Assembly: GCA_017621705.1 (NCBI GenBank)
Contig: JAGASR010000039.1
Location: 60,165 to 124,164 of the forward strand
DNA: 64,000 nt
Reading direction: 5' to 3'
DNA from: Clostridia bacterium
GTDB taxonomy: Bacteria > Bacillota > Clostridia > Oscillospirales > UBA644
The notes under the pieces are model-generated. The model made no database searches. It saw only the letters and a list, made by a program, of their open reading frames with translations, and was not told the DNA's origin. Shown here piece by piece: positions 33,478-41,283 of this stretch. The translations under genes and the position numbers were made by a program. The first letter of the stretch is position 1, and each line of letters starts with the position of its first letter.

Positions 33478-33804
33478 TTACTCTTCTTCGTCCTCGTAAA
33501 GTTCGAGATCCTGATCGTAGTCGAAAACCTCAAGGCGAATTTCGCTGAGTTTTACAAATTCGAGTATGCCTGAGATCCGACCGTCGTCTGAGATCGTTCT
33601 GAAACCGAGGAGCCAGTCATTTCCGAGGTCTATAGCCTCTGTTAATTTGCCTAATGTGTAGTGCCCGCTGTTTTCATAAATAGACTCGTCGATAAACGCA
33701 GACTGCTGTTCATAGGGAGTGAAAACCTTTTTGTAAATGAGATAACGGTAGATGCGATCTTCGTTATCGTGGACCCATGTCTCCATATCTGTGATCTGTT
33801 GCAA
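33478..33804 (-). CDS. Hypothetical acidic phage protein (108 aa)
   Basis: TTG start directly behind AAGGAGGTTTTTATA. Acidic, ending DYDQDLELYEDEEE. No known motif. Confidence 0.6.
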   Translation of the reverse strand: MQQITDMETWVHDNEDRIYRYLIYKKVFTPYEQQSAFIDESIYENSGHYTLGKLTEAIDLGNDWLLGFRTISDDGRISGILEFVKLSEIRLEVFDYDQDLELYEDEEE

Positions 33805-33817
33805 TATAAAAACCTCC

Positions 33818-34117
33818 TTATTTGTTAAACTCGATACAATGATCGATTATTCTTTTCCGTTCGATACTACCTGAAAAATCTTTCCACGGAATTACATCAT
33901 ATTTTTCGGTCACATCTCCCGTGATGTCGTACAGTCTGTTTTGATACTTTACAACGAAATGGTTTACCACAGGGTCGTACATTATTTCCGATTTCGGGAA
34001 CCTGCTATGCAGTATATGTGCGAACCAATAACAGTAACCGCAGGTGAAAACTTCTGTGATGCTTTGCGTTTTACCTGCGGAATTGAATTTGTTTATGAAA
34101 TTTTCGACACTATTCAT
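33818..34117 (-). CDS. Hypothetical phage protein (99 aa)
   Basis: Starts MNSVENFINKFN. The pattern CGYCYWFAHILHSRF and NHFVVKYQNRLYDITG resembles a family of small phage proteins with a Cys/His pair like a papain-type fold, but I cannot assign activity. RBS AGAAAGGAT. Confidence 0.55.
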   Translation of the reverse strand: MNSVENFINKFNSAGKTQSITEVFTCGYCYWFAHILHSRFPKSEIMYDPVVNHFVVKYQNRLYDITGDVTEKYDVIPWKDFSGSIERKRIIDHCIEFNK

Positions 34118-34146
34118 TTTTAATCCTTTCTGCAGAGAGTCCTAAG

Positions 34147-34193
34147 TGACACTTTTCAATGGTTTTTGGACTGAAAATTGACACTTTTCAATG
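34147..34193. repeat. Two direct 15-bp repeats
   Basis: TGACACTTTTCAATG at 34147-34161 and again at 34179-34193, 32 bp apart, in the gap between two minus-strand genes. It could be a paired operator or the end of a lost insertion element; the clustered end-repeat style recalls IS21-type termini, but no transposase is nearby. Confidence 0.45.
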
Positions 34194-34195
34194 TT

Positions 34196-34519
34196 TTAGT
34201 TATCTTGTTTAAGCTCTCCTGCGATATAAAGACTTTGTTTATATCTTCGATGCTCTCTGGTCGCTCTTGTTCGCTCTTCTTTCGGAGCCTGAAACTCTCT
34301 CCAGTTTTCCTTACGGTATTCTCTGGCCCTTTCTGCGCTTTGGGGATTGACGGCAAGAAGAATCGTTTTCTTGCAGACTTCGTAACGTTTTGCAAGCTTA
34401 TTAAGACTCCAATTCCCGGAAGCATATAATTGCTTGATCTCGATTTTTTGCTCCTCTGTGAGTTTTCTTCGCCTATCCTGAGATTCGTTAAGGCGGATCG
34501 AGGATGATTTATAGGGCAA
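34196..34519 (-). CDS. Phage helix-turn-helix protein (107 aa)
   Basis: A DNA-binding N-terminal domain (RKLTEEQKIEIKQLYASGN, then LNKLAKRYEVCKKTILLAV) like transposase/resolvase-type HTH, and a basic C-terminal REHRRYKQSLY found in a widespread phage family. TTG start directly after GGAGGTTTTTGT. Candidate regulator; it is the only stand-alone HTH protein in the element apart from Xis. Confidence 0.75.
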   Translation of the reverse strand: MPYKSSSIRLNESQDRRRKLTEEQKIEIKQLYASGNWSLNKLAKRYEVCKKTILLAVNPQSAERAREYRKENWREFQAPKEERTRATREHRRYKQSLYIAGELKQDN

Positions 34520-34600
34520 ACAAAAACCTCCTTTGTGATTTATTGCAAGAAAAAAGCATAGAGATAATTCTCTATGCTTATGGTTTATGATATTTATGAT

Positions 34601-35593
34601 TTATTTGACATAAAACAGATCTCTCCAAGTGGTATATTCGGAAAGATATATTTTTAAAAATCTTTTTATGGCTGTCTGCCTTGCTTCTTCGGTCGTATGC
34701 TTTGTCTTATCCGCCATTCGGATAGCATCTTCGGTGAAATCGGGAGGATAGCCGAGAAGCTCTTTGACATAAGTTCGGAAGAAAACTCCCGACTTTGCGA
34801 TGGCGGGATACGAAGGTTTGACTAAATTGGGAACATCCGGCGGACAGAGTTTTCTCTGTATTGCGGGGGAGAGAGTTGTGAGTGTGGGTTTACCCGACTT
34901 ATATCCTCGCAGGATAAGATCTCCGTCTTTTCTTTTAAAAAAAATCGGCTCGGAAGTGCTTGGTTTTTCGAAAGTAAAAGTTGTTAAATTGCAAGCTTTT
35001 TCAAAATCTTCAATACTTTCCACTGGGAGTTCAAAGGTTCGACCGTTATAGACGATACATCTGTTTTTTAAATCGACGTCGGAAGCTCTGACATCAATAG
35101 CCTCTTCTTTTGTCAGCCCGACGTAGAGCATCCAAAGAAAAGCTCTATAGGTAACATCGATCGTGTTAGTTCCCGACTCTCTCAAACCTACGGTAACTTG
35201 CTGGTTTTTGTCGTTTAAAACTGTCCTTTCCTTCATGACATTCTTAAAATGAGCAGGGGATTTGAGGTGCTGATTCATGAAAAGTCTTTCGGTCTCGGTT
35301 ACTATATCGAGAATTTCTTTGTTATACGGGAAACCCATCTCTTTTCGCCATCGAACATATTGCTTTACCAGAGTGATGAGAAGATCGTAATCTTTCTTTG
35401 TGGCTTTGGCAATTCTGTATGCAGACGATTCGAGAGAGATACGGTCGAACTCGCCGACATCTTTATCTAACATCCGCTCATACTTGCTGACATAAGTCAT
35501 GAACTGACGGCAAAGCTTTATCATATTTTCTCCGTATGACGACGGAATGCCGTCGAGAAGATATGCTGCTTTTATTTTATCGTTATAAAACAT
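34601..35593 (-). CDS. Tyrosine-recombinase-fold protein with lost catalytic residues
   Basis: 330 residues. The N-terminal half looks like a SAM-like core-binding domain. The C-terminal half resembles a recombinase catalytic domain (FLWMLYVGLTKEEAIDVRASDVDL), but the first catalytic Arg position reads T, and no HxxR/GHxxxxTxxxY segment is visible. It is probably a DNA-binding or structural relative rather than an active recombinase. It follows the MazF-like gene by 11 bp and shares its strong promoter. RBS GAGGTTTTGGT. Confidence 0.6.
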   Translation of the reverse strand: MFYNDKIKAAYLLDGIPSSYGENMIKLCRQFMTYVSKYERMLDKDVGEFDRISLESSAYRIAKATKKDYDLLITLVKQYVRWRKEMGFPYNKEILDIVTETERLFMNQHLKSPAHFKNVMKERTVLNDKNQQVTVGLRESGTNTIDVTYRAFLWMLYVGLTKEEAIDVRASDVDLKNRCIVYNGRTFELPVESIEDFEKACNLTTFTFEKPSTSEPIFFKRKDGDLILRGYKSGKPTLTTLSPAIQRKLCPPDVPNLVKPSYPAIAKSGVFFRTYVKELLGYPPDFTEDAIRMADKTKHTTEEARQTAIKRFLKIYLSEYTTWRDLFYVK

Positions 35594-35604
35594 ACCAAAA
35601 CCTC

Positions 35605-36033
35605 TCAGGCTGCGCAGTTTAGGCGCGAAGCTTTTTGCCAGACAGAAAGAAGAGACTCTTTATCGATAAATGAGATTGCTGAGGTTGCGATAAGATTTGC
35701 GATCGCAACCTTTTTCATGTAACTTTCGGGGAGGGTAGTAATGTATCTGCCGATCTTTTCTTTAGACATGCTTTCGGGATTTTCACAGATAACAATACTG
35801 TCTCTTTTTAAACCTGTTCCTTCTGCGTCTACAAGAACATGAGTCGGCATGTTTAATTTTTTCAAAGACGATGTCAACGGTAATGCGATCACGTTGGGAC
35901 TGTGTATGTTTCCAACATTGTTCTGGAAAACAAGACCCGGTCTCCAGCCTGATTGCTCGGAACCGCTGCCGTCGAAATACATACTGTAAACCTCTCCGAT
36001 CAATGGAGTTCTTACATCGTTTTGTTTTTGCAT
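35605..36033 (-). CDS. MazF/PemK-family toxin-like endoribonuclease
   Basis: 142 residues with the MazF SH3-like barrel pattern: GEVYSMYFDGSGSEQSGWRP, GLVFQNN, NVIALPLTSS and SIVICENPESMSKEKIG. Such proteins cut mRNA or tRNA at short sequences. No conventional antitoxin gene sits upstream; the next gene in the unit is the degenerate recombinase fold. ATG 36033 is preferred after GCGAGG. A perfect promoter precedes it. Confidence 0.85.
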   Translation of the reverse strand: MQKQNDVRTPLIGEVYSMYFDGSGSEQSGWRPGLVFQNNVGNIHSPNVIALPLTSSLKKLNMPTHVLVDAEGTGLKRDSIVICENPESMSKEKIGRYITTLPESYMKKVAIANLIATSAISFIDKESLLSVWQKASRLNCAA

Positions 36034-36083
36034 CAATTACTTTACCTCGCTAAACTTTTAGATTTTTTTGTAATTATGATGCG

Positions 36084-36112
36084 ATTATATCACAGAAAAT
36101 CAAGGTTGTCAA
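36084..36112 (-). promoter_or_regulatory. Perfect sigma-A promoter for the MazF-like unit
   Basis: Minus strand: TTGACA (36112-36107), 17-bp spacer, TATAAT (36089-36084), with an AT-rich upstream stretch. The strongest promoter visible in the element, about 50 bases before the MazF-like start. Confidence 0.88.
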
Positions 36113-36162
36113 TACATGAATGGTATAAATTTACAAAAAGTTTAAAAAATATGTATGGGGAT

Positions 36163-36188
36163 AAAGAAGGCGCCCATTGAGGGCGCCC
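36163..36188 (-). terminator. GC-rich hairpin after the 36197 gene
   Basis: GGCGCCC and GGGCGCC with a 5-base loop, followed on the minus strand by a modest TTCTTTA tract. It separates the upstream small genes from the MazF-like promoter. Confidence 0.55.
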
Positions 36189-36196
36189 GAAGTTGT

Positions 36197-36442
36197 TTAC
36201 GACCTACTGTATATAAAAAGAGCAATTATAACGATAATCAGTGCCGAAAAACCGATAATGCCGCCTATAAGTTGACCGGCCTCATCTCCCACAGCGATAC
36301 CTATCAACTGAGGGACTGCTATTATTGCGGCCATAACTCCCAGGGTGGCGAAGATTATTCCGAGATACCCTTTGCCTTCATGCTCTTTATTAAATTGATA
36401 GATTAAATAAACAACTCCGATTATCACCCAGATAAAATTCAC
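36197..36442 (-). CDS. Small membrane protein (81 aa)
   Basis: GTG start after GGGAGGATG. Starts MNFIWVIIGVVYLIYQFNKE, closely like the anchor of the 24405-25568 protein, followed by two more hydrophobic helices. It looks like a shortened relative of that anchor. Function unknown. Confidence 0.7.
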   Translation of the reverse strand: MNFIWVIIGVVYLIYQFNKEHEGKGYLGIIFATLGVMAAIIAVPQLIGIAVGDEAGQLIGGIIGFSALIIVIIALFIYSRS

Positions 36443-36446
36443 GGTA

Positions 36447-36680
36447 TCATCCTCCCATTGCGTTCTCGATGTTTTCCGAGGCGGATTCTATGCTCGAAAT
36501 AGCGTCGTCGAGCTCATCGATCGCTTCTTCCATTTTCGAAAAACGCTCCGACTCCTGAAGACCTTCGGGTAGATTATCAAAAGCCTCTTGTTCTTCGTCT
36601 CTGACATCCGTGACGATAGATACTGCTTTGCCGAGCAAAGATTTTGCTTCTCTCAGTTTGAAACGCCTGTTTTTATTCAC
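36447..36680 (-). CDS. Helical acidic phage protein (77 aa)
   Basis: Starts MNKNRRFKLREAKSLLGKA and ends with IESASENIENAMGG, a common small phage protein type with unknown role. GTG start after AGGGAG. The stop overlaps the RBS of the next gene. Confidence 0.7.
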   Translation of the reverse strand: MNKNRRFKLREAKSLLGKAVSIVTDVRDEEQEAFDNLPEGLQESERFSKMEEAIDELDDAISSIESASENIENAMGG

Positions 36681-36778
36681 TCGGTGATCTCCCTGCTTTC
36701 ATTGGGGATGTCTGAATTGATATCGGAAAATTTTTCAAAAACCTCACTCCTTAATTATATATTATTTGACCGGGTTTG

Positions 36779-37324
36779 TCAATCCCATTCATGATCCATA
36801 CCTTCGAGAATCTCCATGTTCTTTGCTATACGTGCAACACAACCGTCGAGGCTGATAGATTGACCGGTGGTTGTTCTGCCCCAGTAAGATTTCCCCCACG
36901 ACTCGACTACGATACAACCTTGGTCTTTGAGTTTTTCGCCGAACCAATTCGAAACCGCCCACCATTCGTAAACCTCTTCAGGGGTGGTATCCAGATCGTT
37001 GTACTCATCTTCGTTTATTACCTTGCCGCAGTTGAGACATTTATAAACAGACTCTTCGATGCAACAGTTTCTTGCCTCTTCAACGGTTTTATGACACTCT
37101 CCGCAGACAGGACAGAGGAATACGGTTTGCACTTCGAGATTATCGACATCGAAATGGTCATCGGTAACAAAATCTTCTTCGGGAAGATCTCCGACCCGTA
37201 TTTCCTGAAAGCCGTATGTACTCATACATTCGGGACAATAGGGGCGACAAAGCTCTATGTAGGTATCTTCGTCAAAAGGATTATTGCTGTCTCCGAGGCT
37301 GATTCTTGAGAGCATATATTCCAT
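36779..37324 (-). CDS. Cys-rich zinc-ribbon protein at the element's turning point (181 aa)
   Basis: Cys pairs CPECMS, CPVCGECH, CCIEE and CLNCGKV give one or two zinc ribbons. The C-terminal half is acidic. No good ribosome site precedes ATG 37324, and the reading frame is open for eight more codons upstream, so the 5' end may have been cut by the same event that removed the structural genes. Function unknown. Confidence 0.6.
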   Translation of the reverse strand: MEYMLSRISLGDSNNPFDEDTYIELCRPYCPECMSTYGFQEIRVGDLPEEDFVTDDHFDVDNLEVQTVFLCPVCGECHKTVEEARNCCIEESVYKCLNCGKVINEDEYNDLDTTPEEVYEWWAVSNWFGEKLKDQGCIVVESWGKSYWGRTTTGQSISLDGCVARIAKNMEILEGMDHEWD

Positions 37325-37424
37325 TTCAGAAGACTCTTTGTCTATCCCGTTTTGTCACATTGCGACCGGTACCTCGTCTTTTTCTTGGAGCCCGGTAATT
37401 ACTTACGTTTTGTTCGGTGAATAA
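37325..37424 (+). pseudogene. Possible 3' remnant of a lost late gene
   Basis: An open frame without a start enters from the left and ends SWSPVITYVLFGE-stop at 37422-37424, two bases before the next ATG (TAATCATG). It looks like the C-terminus of a late protein whose body is missing. The evidence is only an open frame and the tight junction, so this is tentative. Confidence 0.4.
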
Positions 37425-37426
37425 TC

Positions 37427-37603
37427 ATGAGAAACATAGAAGAAATGAACCTTGAAGTTCTTAACGAAAACTTCAACGAAGTGGACGAGCATATGGGAGG
37501 AAAAACCTCAGATGCAGACGGAGTTCACGGACTTCGTTACAACGAAACAGACAAAACCCTGGAGGTTTTAAGCTCAGGGGGAGTCTGGATAACAATAAAA
37601 TAA
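37427..37603 (+). CDS. Small tail-appendage-like protein (58 aa)
   Basis: Starts MRNIEEMNLEVLNENFNEVD and carries ADGVHGLRYNETDKTLEV with a terminal GGVWITIK. This short beta motif is typical of phage fibre or appendage tips and of peptides encoded next to lysis genes. RBS GGTGA. It opens the plus-strand late segment. Confidence 0.6.
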   Translation: MRNIEEMNLEVLNENFNEVDEHMGGKTSDADGVHGLRYNETDKTLEVLSSGGVWITIK

Positions 37604-37636
37604 ACGCTAATAAATGCGCGTAAAGGAGTGGATAAC

Positions 37637-38866
37637 ATGACATTAAAGAAGTGCATTTTGACAGCTAACGATTGCTATAAAAAGAATCAGAAAATGACCG
37701 GAAACAAGCCTACCGGTATCGTAGTACATAGCACAGGCGCAAATAATAAAACATTGAAAAGATACGTACAACCGCTAAAAACAGATATTGATTATGCGAC
37801 GATCATCAATGATATCGGAATTAACAAATATGACAACCACTGGAATAAGTCTGTGAAAGAAATGGGCAGGTCTGTTTGCGTTCATGCTTTCATCGGCGTT
37901 AATGCAGCGGGCAAAGTCGAAACTTATCAGACACTTCCTTTTGACGTTTGTTGTTGGGGGTGCGGATCTGCGCCGTTTGATAAATACGGCAATAAGCTTT
38001 CAAGCTCTAAAGATTCAAGATTTGATCACTATGGCCCGTCGTATAACTACAATCCGCAGGCAAGGGTTCAATTTGAGATCTGCGAAGACGGCTTGACCGA
38101 CAGAAACTATTTCGACAAGGCGATGACGGAAGCGATAGAATTCTGTGCGTATCTTTGCGAGAAATACGACCTTTCTGTTGATAGTATATGTTCTCATGAT
38201 GAGGCTTATGAGCGTGGCTACGGCAGTAATCATGGAGATCCCGATCACTGGCTTAAAAAATTCGGAAAGAATATGGACTGGTTCAGAGCCGAGGTTCAGA
38301 AAAAGCTCAATGCTTTGAAAGTTGAACCTCCGAAAGTTTCTGTGCCTGCAAAACCTAAACCGATACAGCCGACAACTACTCAGTTACCCACGATAGTAAT
38401 ACCCGCTATCGAGATAGGAGATATAGTTGAATTTACGGGCAGCAGACAATACGCTTCGACAAACTCTTCTATCAGCTTTAAAGCAAAAGCAGGCAAGGTT
38501 AAAATTATCGACATGAATAAATACGGCAAACACAGATATCGCGGATATACTGTTGACGACAAAGGCGAACCTATTATGGGTGCAGGTCGTGTTTATGCGT
38601 GGATAGATGCTTATGACATTAAGGCTATCAAAAACCCGGCGGACGATTGGGAACCGAAAATCGGAGACCTTGTTATGTATAACGGGAATGTTCACTACAA
38701 CAATGCGAACGGAGTAACGCCGTTGAAATGTAAAGGCGGCCTTGCAAAAATAACCGGAATTTATCAGCTCGGCAAGAGCAAGCATCCGTATCATCTTGTC
38801 CGTATAAACGGAAAAGGGTCTGATGTTTACGGATGGGTAGACGAGGGGACATTTACAAAGGCATAG
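37637..38866 (+). CDS. N-acetylmuramoyl-L-alanine amidase endolysin with two SH3-like repeats
   Basis: Cuts the stem peptide from peptidoglycan at lysis. 409 residues. The N-terminal amidase_2 domain (about 20-215) has zinc ligands in VVHSTG (H31), VCVHAF and the NHGDPDHW region. A Pro-rich linker (about 230-255) and two C-terminal wall-binding repeats follow, beginning EIGDIVEFTG and KIGDLVMYNG. ATG 37637 follows AAAGGAG; a GTG nine bases upstream is less likely. There is no signal peptide, so it needs the holin. Confidence 0.92.
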   Translation: MTLKKCILTANDCYKKNQKMTGNKPTGIVVHSTGANNKTLKRYVQPLKTDIDYATIINDIGINKYDNHWNKSVKEMGRSVCVHAFIGVNAAGKVETYQTLPFDVCCWGCGSAPFDKYGNKLSSSKDSRFDHYGPSYNYNPQARVQFEICEDGLTDRNYFDKAMTEAIEFCAYLCEKYDLSVDSICSHDEAYERGYGSNHGDPDHWLKKFGKNMDWFRAEVQKKLNALKVEPPKVSVPAKPKPIQPTTTQLPTIVIPAIEIGDIVEFTGSRQYASTNSSISFKAKAGKVKIIDMNKYGKHRYRGYTVDDKGEPIMGAGRVYAWIDAYDIKAIKNPADDWEPKIGDLVMYNGNVHYNNANGVTPLKCKGGLAKITGIYQLGKSKHPYHLVRINGKGSDVYGWVDEGTFTKA

Positions 38867-38868
38867 AT

Positions 38869-39057
38869 ATGGGCGAAATAGAATCTATCGCAGCTCTTCT
38901 TATTCTGGCGATATTTTACGCTCTTTTTAGTATTATTGCCTACAGTGGAGAGCGTGAGATCGTTGATAAAGAAGACCTTTGCTGTAAATACGACGACTGT
39001 ATACAATGCCCGTTATATTATGAATGTTCCCAAAAAGAAGAAATTGATCAAAACTGA
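38869..39057 (+). CDS. Small membrane protein of the lysis cassette (62 aa)
   Basis: Starts MGEIESIAALLILAIFYALF; one transmembrane helix, then a Cys-rich tail (CCKYDDCIQCPLYYEC). AAAGG lies in the amidase tail, 7 bases before the ATG. Possibly a second holin or lysis modulator. Confidence 0.7.
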   Translation: MGEIESIAALLILAIFYALFSIIAYSGEREIVDKEDLCCKYDDCIQCPLYYECSQKEEIDQN

Positions 39058-39075
39058 TGAAAGGGGATCAACGTT

Positions 39076-39537
39076 ATGGAGTTTATTAAAGAGTTTATAT
39101 CGATGTACGGCACTACGATTCTTTATGCGATAATCACCGCAGTCGCAGGCTACATCGGACTTGCTCTTAAAAATATCTATCAAAAATACATAAATGATAA
39201 GACCAAAAGAGACGTTGCGGCAACCGTAGTTAAGGCGGTTGAACAGATTTACAAAGACCTTCACGGCGAGGAAAAACTTCAGAAAGCTCTTGAGTCCGCA
39301 TCGGACATGCTTTGCAGTAAAGGCATCACCATAAGCGATATTGAGCTGAGAATTCTTATTGAAGCGGCTGTCGCTGAATTTAACGACGCTTTCCATTCGG
39401 GAAAAACCTCCGAAGAAGAAAGCCCGGCAGACGAAGAAAAACCCGAAGATCCGATAATGATAGAAGAAGAGGTAATGCAAGACGCTCCTGGGACTGTCAA
39501 TCTTGAAGATAATGACCTCACAGGAGACTTGGCATGA
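39076..39537 (+). CDS. Holin of the LL-H type
   Basis: 153 residues: one transmembrane helix (TILYAIITAVAGYIGLAL), then a cytoplasmic domain with RDVAATVVKAVEQIY, GEEKLQKALE and ISDIELRILIEAAVAEF, the pattern of phage LL-H-type holins. Forms membrane lesions that release the amidase. Acidic C-terminal tail. The stop overlaps the next ATG. Confidence 0.85.
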   Translation: MEFIKEFISMYGTTILYAIITAVAGYIGLALKNIYQKYINDKTKRDVAATVVKAVEQIYKDLHGEEKLQKALESASDMLCSKGITISDIELRILIEAAVAEFNDAFHSGKTSEEESPADEEKPEDPIMIEEEVMQDAPGTVNLEDNDLTGDLA

Positions 39538-40160
39538 TTGCATACTTAGACTATCTTAATCTACCGACAAAGATCGGACTTGGGGTCGTTGGACTTCTGG
39601 CTATCCTTCAGGTCGTAGGCGAGCTTCTTGAATTTAAGGGAAAGATAGTCCCGGAATTTATGAAGATAAGAAAGTATTTTTCCAGAAAGAAAAAAGAGAG
39701 GGAAGATGCCGCTCAAACGATGAAGGATGTTCAATCTCTGCTCAACGACGTTAACGGACATTATTCCGCAGACAACATTGCGAAACGCGACAGTTGGATG
39801 AAGTGGGTTGACGACAGGGCGGTTGCTTACGATACGTTCATTAAAGAGATAAGCGACAAGTTTGCAGATGTCACAAAGGCGTTGAACGATAATACGAAGA
39901 TGACGGAAGAAATGTTCGTTCAGCAAAGCAGAGATCGCATTATTGATTTTGCGACAAAAGCGGGAAATAAAGACGTTATGGTCTCACGAGAGGAATACAA
40001 CAGGATCTTTAAGGTTTACGATCAGTATGAACAATTCCTTGAAGATCATAAGATGACGAATGGTGAGATCGATGTGAATTATCAGATCATTAAAGAGTCG
40101 TATGAAGAAAGAACCCGCGACCATAATTTTGTAGAGGATATACGAGAACAAAGAAAATGA
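39534..40160 (+). CDS. Membrane-linked coiled-coil late protein (208 aa)
   Basis: An N-terminal hydrophobic segment (KIGLGVVGLLAILQVVGELL) followed by long amphipathic helices. A companion of holin genes in some Firmicutes phages; its role is unknown. ATGA overlap with the holin. A strong terminator follows. Confidence 0.7.
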   Translation: MIAYLDYLNLPTKIGLGVVGLLAILQVVGELLEFKGKIVPEFMKIRKYFSRKKKEREDAAQTMKDVQSLLNDVNGHYSADNIAKRDSWMKWVDDRAVAYDTFIKEISDKFADVTKALNDNTKMTEEMFVQQSRDRIIDFATKAGNKDVMVSREEYNRIFKVYDQYEQFLEDHKMTNGEIDVNYQIIKESYEERTRDHNFVEDIREQRK

Positions 40161-40164
40161 ATTT

Positions 40165-40195
40165 AGCCGAAGCGTGAGCTTCGGCTATTTTTTTA
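40165..40195 (+). terminator. Strong terminator ending the late segment
   Basis: AGCCGAAGC, loop GTGA, GCTTCGGCT, then ATTTTTTT. It closes the lysis genes and insulates the host gene beyond attR. Confidence 0.88.
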
Positions 40196-40394
40196 GGGTG
40201 TGTATAAGTCTCCTTTAAGGAAAATGAGAGATATGACGATGAATTATGTATGATGAATTTACAGCGCCACCAAGGCTTCTTCTTGATAAAAATCTGAAAA
40301 ACTGTAAATTCACTGTAAATTAAAATATAAAATATGAAAATATTGATATTATCAGGCTTTTTAGAGGTGTATAAGTATATTGCCGTGGCAGACG
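40196..40394. other. Element right end without a gene
   Basis: No convincing gene. It holds the putative arm sites (40257-40320), two copies of GTGTATAAGT (40200 and 40368) and AT-rich DNA, as expected for an attP arm. Confidence 0.6.
40257..40320. repeat. ATTTACAG/CTGTAAAT sites (putative integrase arm sites, right)
   Basis: Three copies (40257-40264, 40302-40309, 40313-40320), the last two in tandem 11 bp apart. They match the five-copy cluster at the left end (2982-3064). Confidence 0.55.
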
Positions 40395-40411
40395 AACATG
40401 ATTTTATGCAT
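40395..40411. other. attR core of the integrated element
   Basis: Identical to 2862-2878. To the left, 40376-40394 continues the start of an LMW-PTP coding sequence in the same frame, differing from the host copy only at third codon positions. To the right the core forms the last codons and stop of the thioesterase gene. Confidence 0.85.
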
Positions 40412-41147
40412 GATCTTTTCCTTTCCGTAAAAGCCTTGCGACGACTGCTGTTTTGCCGTCTTCTTTTATCATTGCGATCAATATTTCTTCTTCGATCTTT
40501 TTTATTTTGACGGCAAGCTTTTCTCTTTCAAAGCACGGAGATTTAAACGCTATTTCTGCTTCGCTTATATTCATCTCTTCGATCTCTTTGCATGAAAACG
40601 CACCGAAAATCGCGCGCATATATGCCGCATTGTTCATGTGTTTTCCAAGATCTATATCGGTCGATTTAACCGTATATTCGCAAAACGTTTCGCAATCGGA
40701 AAAATCATCCGACATTCTCCTGAACGGTTCATTGCAGACTTTATTTTCGTAATGCTCTATATCCGACGGATAGACCTCATCAATTCTGTGAAGCTTGCCG
40801 TCTTCTGTGCTTATTATTGCCCATTCGCTCTTGCCTTCCGCAAGCGGTTTTTGACCGTCCGTCAAAAGATAATAGCGGTTTGCTCTTATTCTTTCGGGCG
40901 CTTCAGGCCAAGTCTGTGCCTTTATTTTCGCCATCATTTCGGGGCAATCGTATATTTTGATCTTTGTTTTTACCGTCAACCAGAAAAGACCTTTTTTCTG
41001 AAGTTCCGCACCGCCGACTCCGATGATCTCGCCGTGCTCGGATGCAAGATCCATAAATATCGAAAAAATACTCGGTATACTGAGTCTTGCCGTATCGTCG
41101 CATACGCTCGGAAGAACGGTCATTTCTTTTTCCATTATGCAAGCCAT
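40404..41147 (-). CDS. Acyl-ACP thioesterase (FatA/FatB-like)
   Basis: Releases fatty acids from acyl carrier protein. 247 residues as two hot-dog halves. The first has MDLASEHGEIIGVGG and GLFWLTVKTKI. The second has STDIDLGKHMNNAAYM, where the N/H residues act in catalysis. RBS AAGGAT before ATG at 41147. Its last codons and stop lie in the att core, so the protein is intact. Before integration it led the operon thioesterase, LMW-PTP, aldo/keto reductase. Confidence 0.88.
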   Translation of the reverse strand: MACIMEKEMTVLPSVCDDTARLSIPSIFSIFMDLASEHGEIIGVGGAELQKKGLFWLTVKTKIKIYDCPEMMAKIKAQTWPEAPERIRANRYYLLTDGQKPLAEGKSEWAIISTEDGKLHRIDEVYPSDIEHYENKVCNEPFRRMSDDFSDCETFCEYTVKSTDIDLGKHMNNAAYMRAIFGAFSCKEIEEMNISEAEIAFKSPCFEREKLAVKIKKIEEEILIAMIKEDGKTAVVARLLRKGKDHA

Positions 41148-41283
41148 GTTTTTTTATCCTTACTGTTTATATCTTATCTTTTATTTTACCATAAATCAAC
41201 CGTATTTTCAAGATATTGCAGTCGAAAAAAGTGTATGAGTTTTATAAAACAGAACTAAATTATCAAAATATGCGATAACATAC

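Noticed and set aside
39013..39926. Minus-strand frames across the holin region
   Set aside because: They are shadows of the holin and its coupled partner, which have RBS and ATGA overlap.
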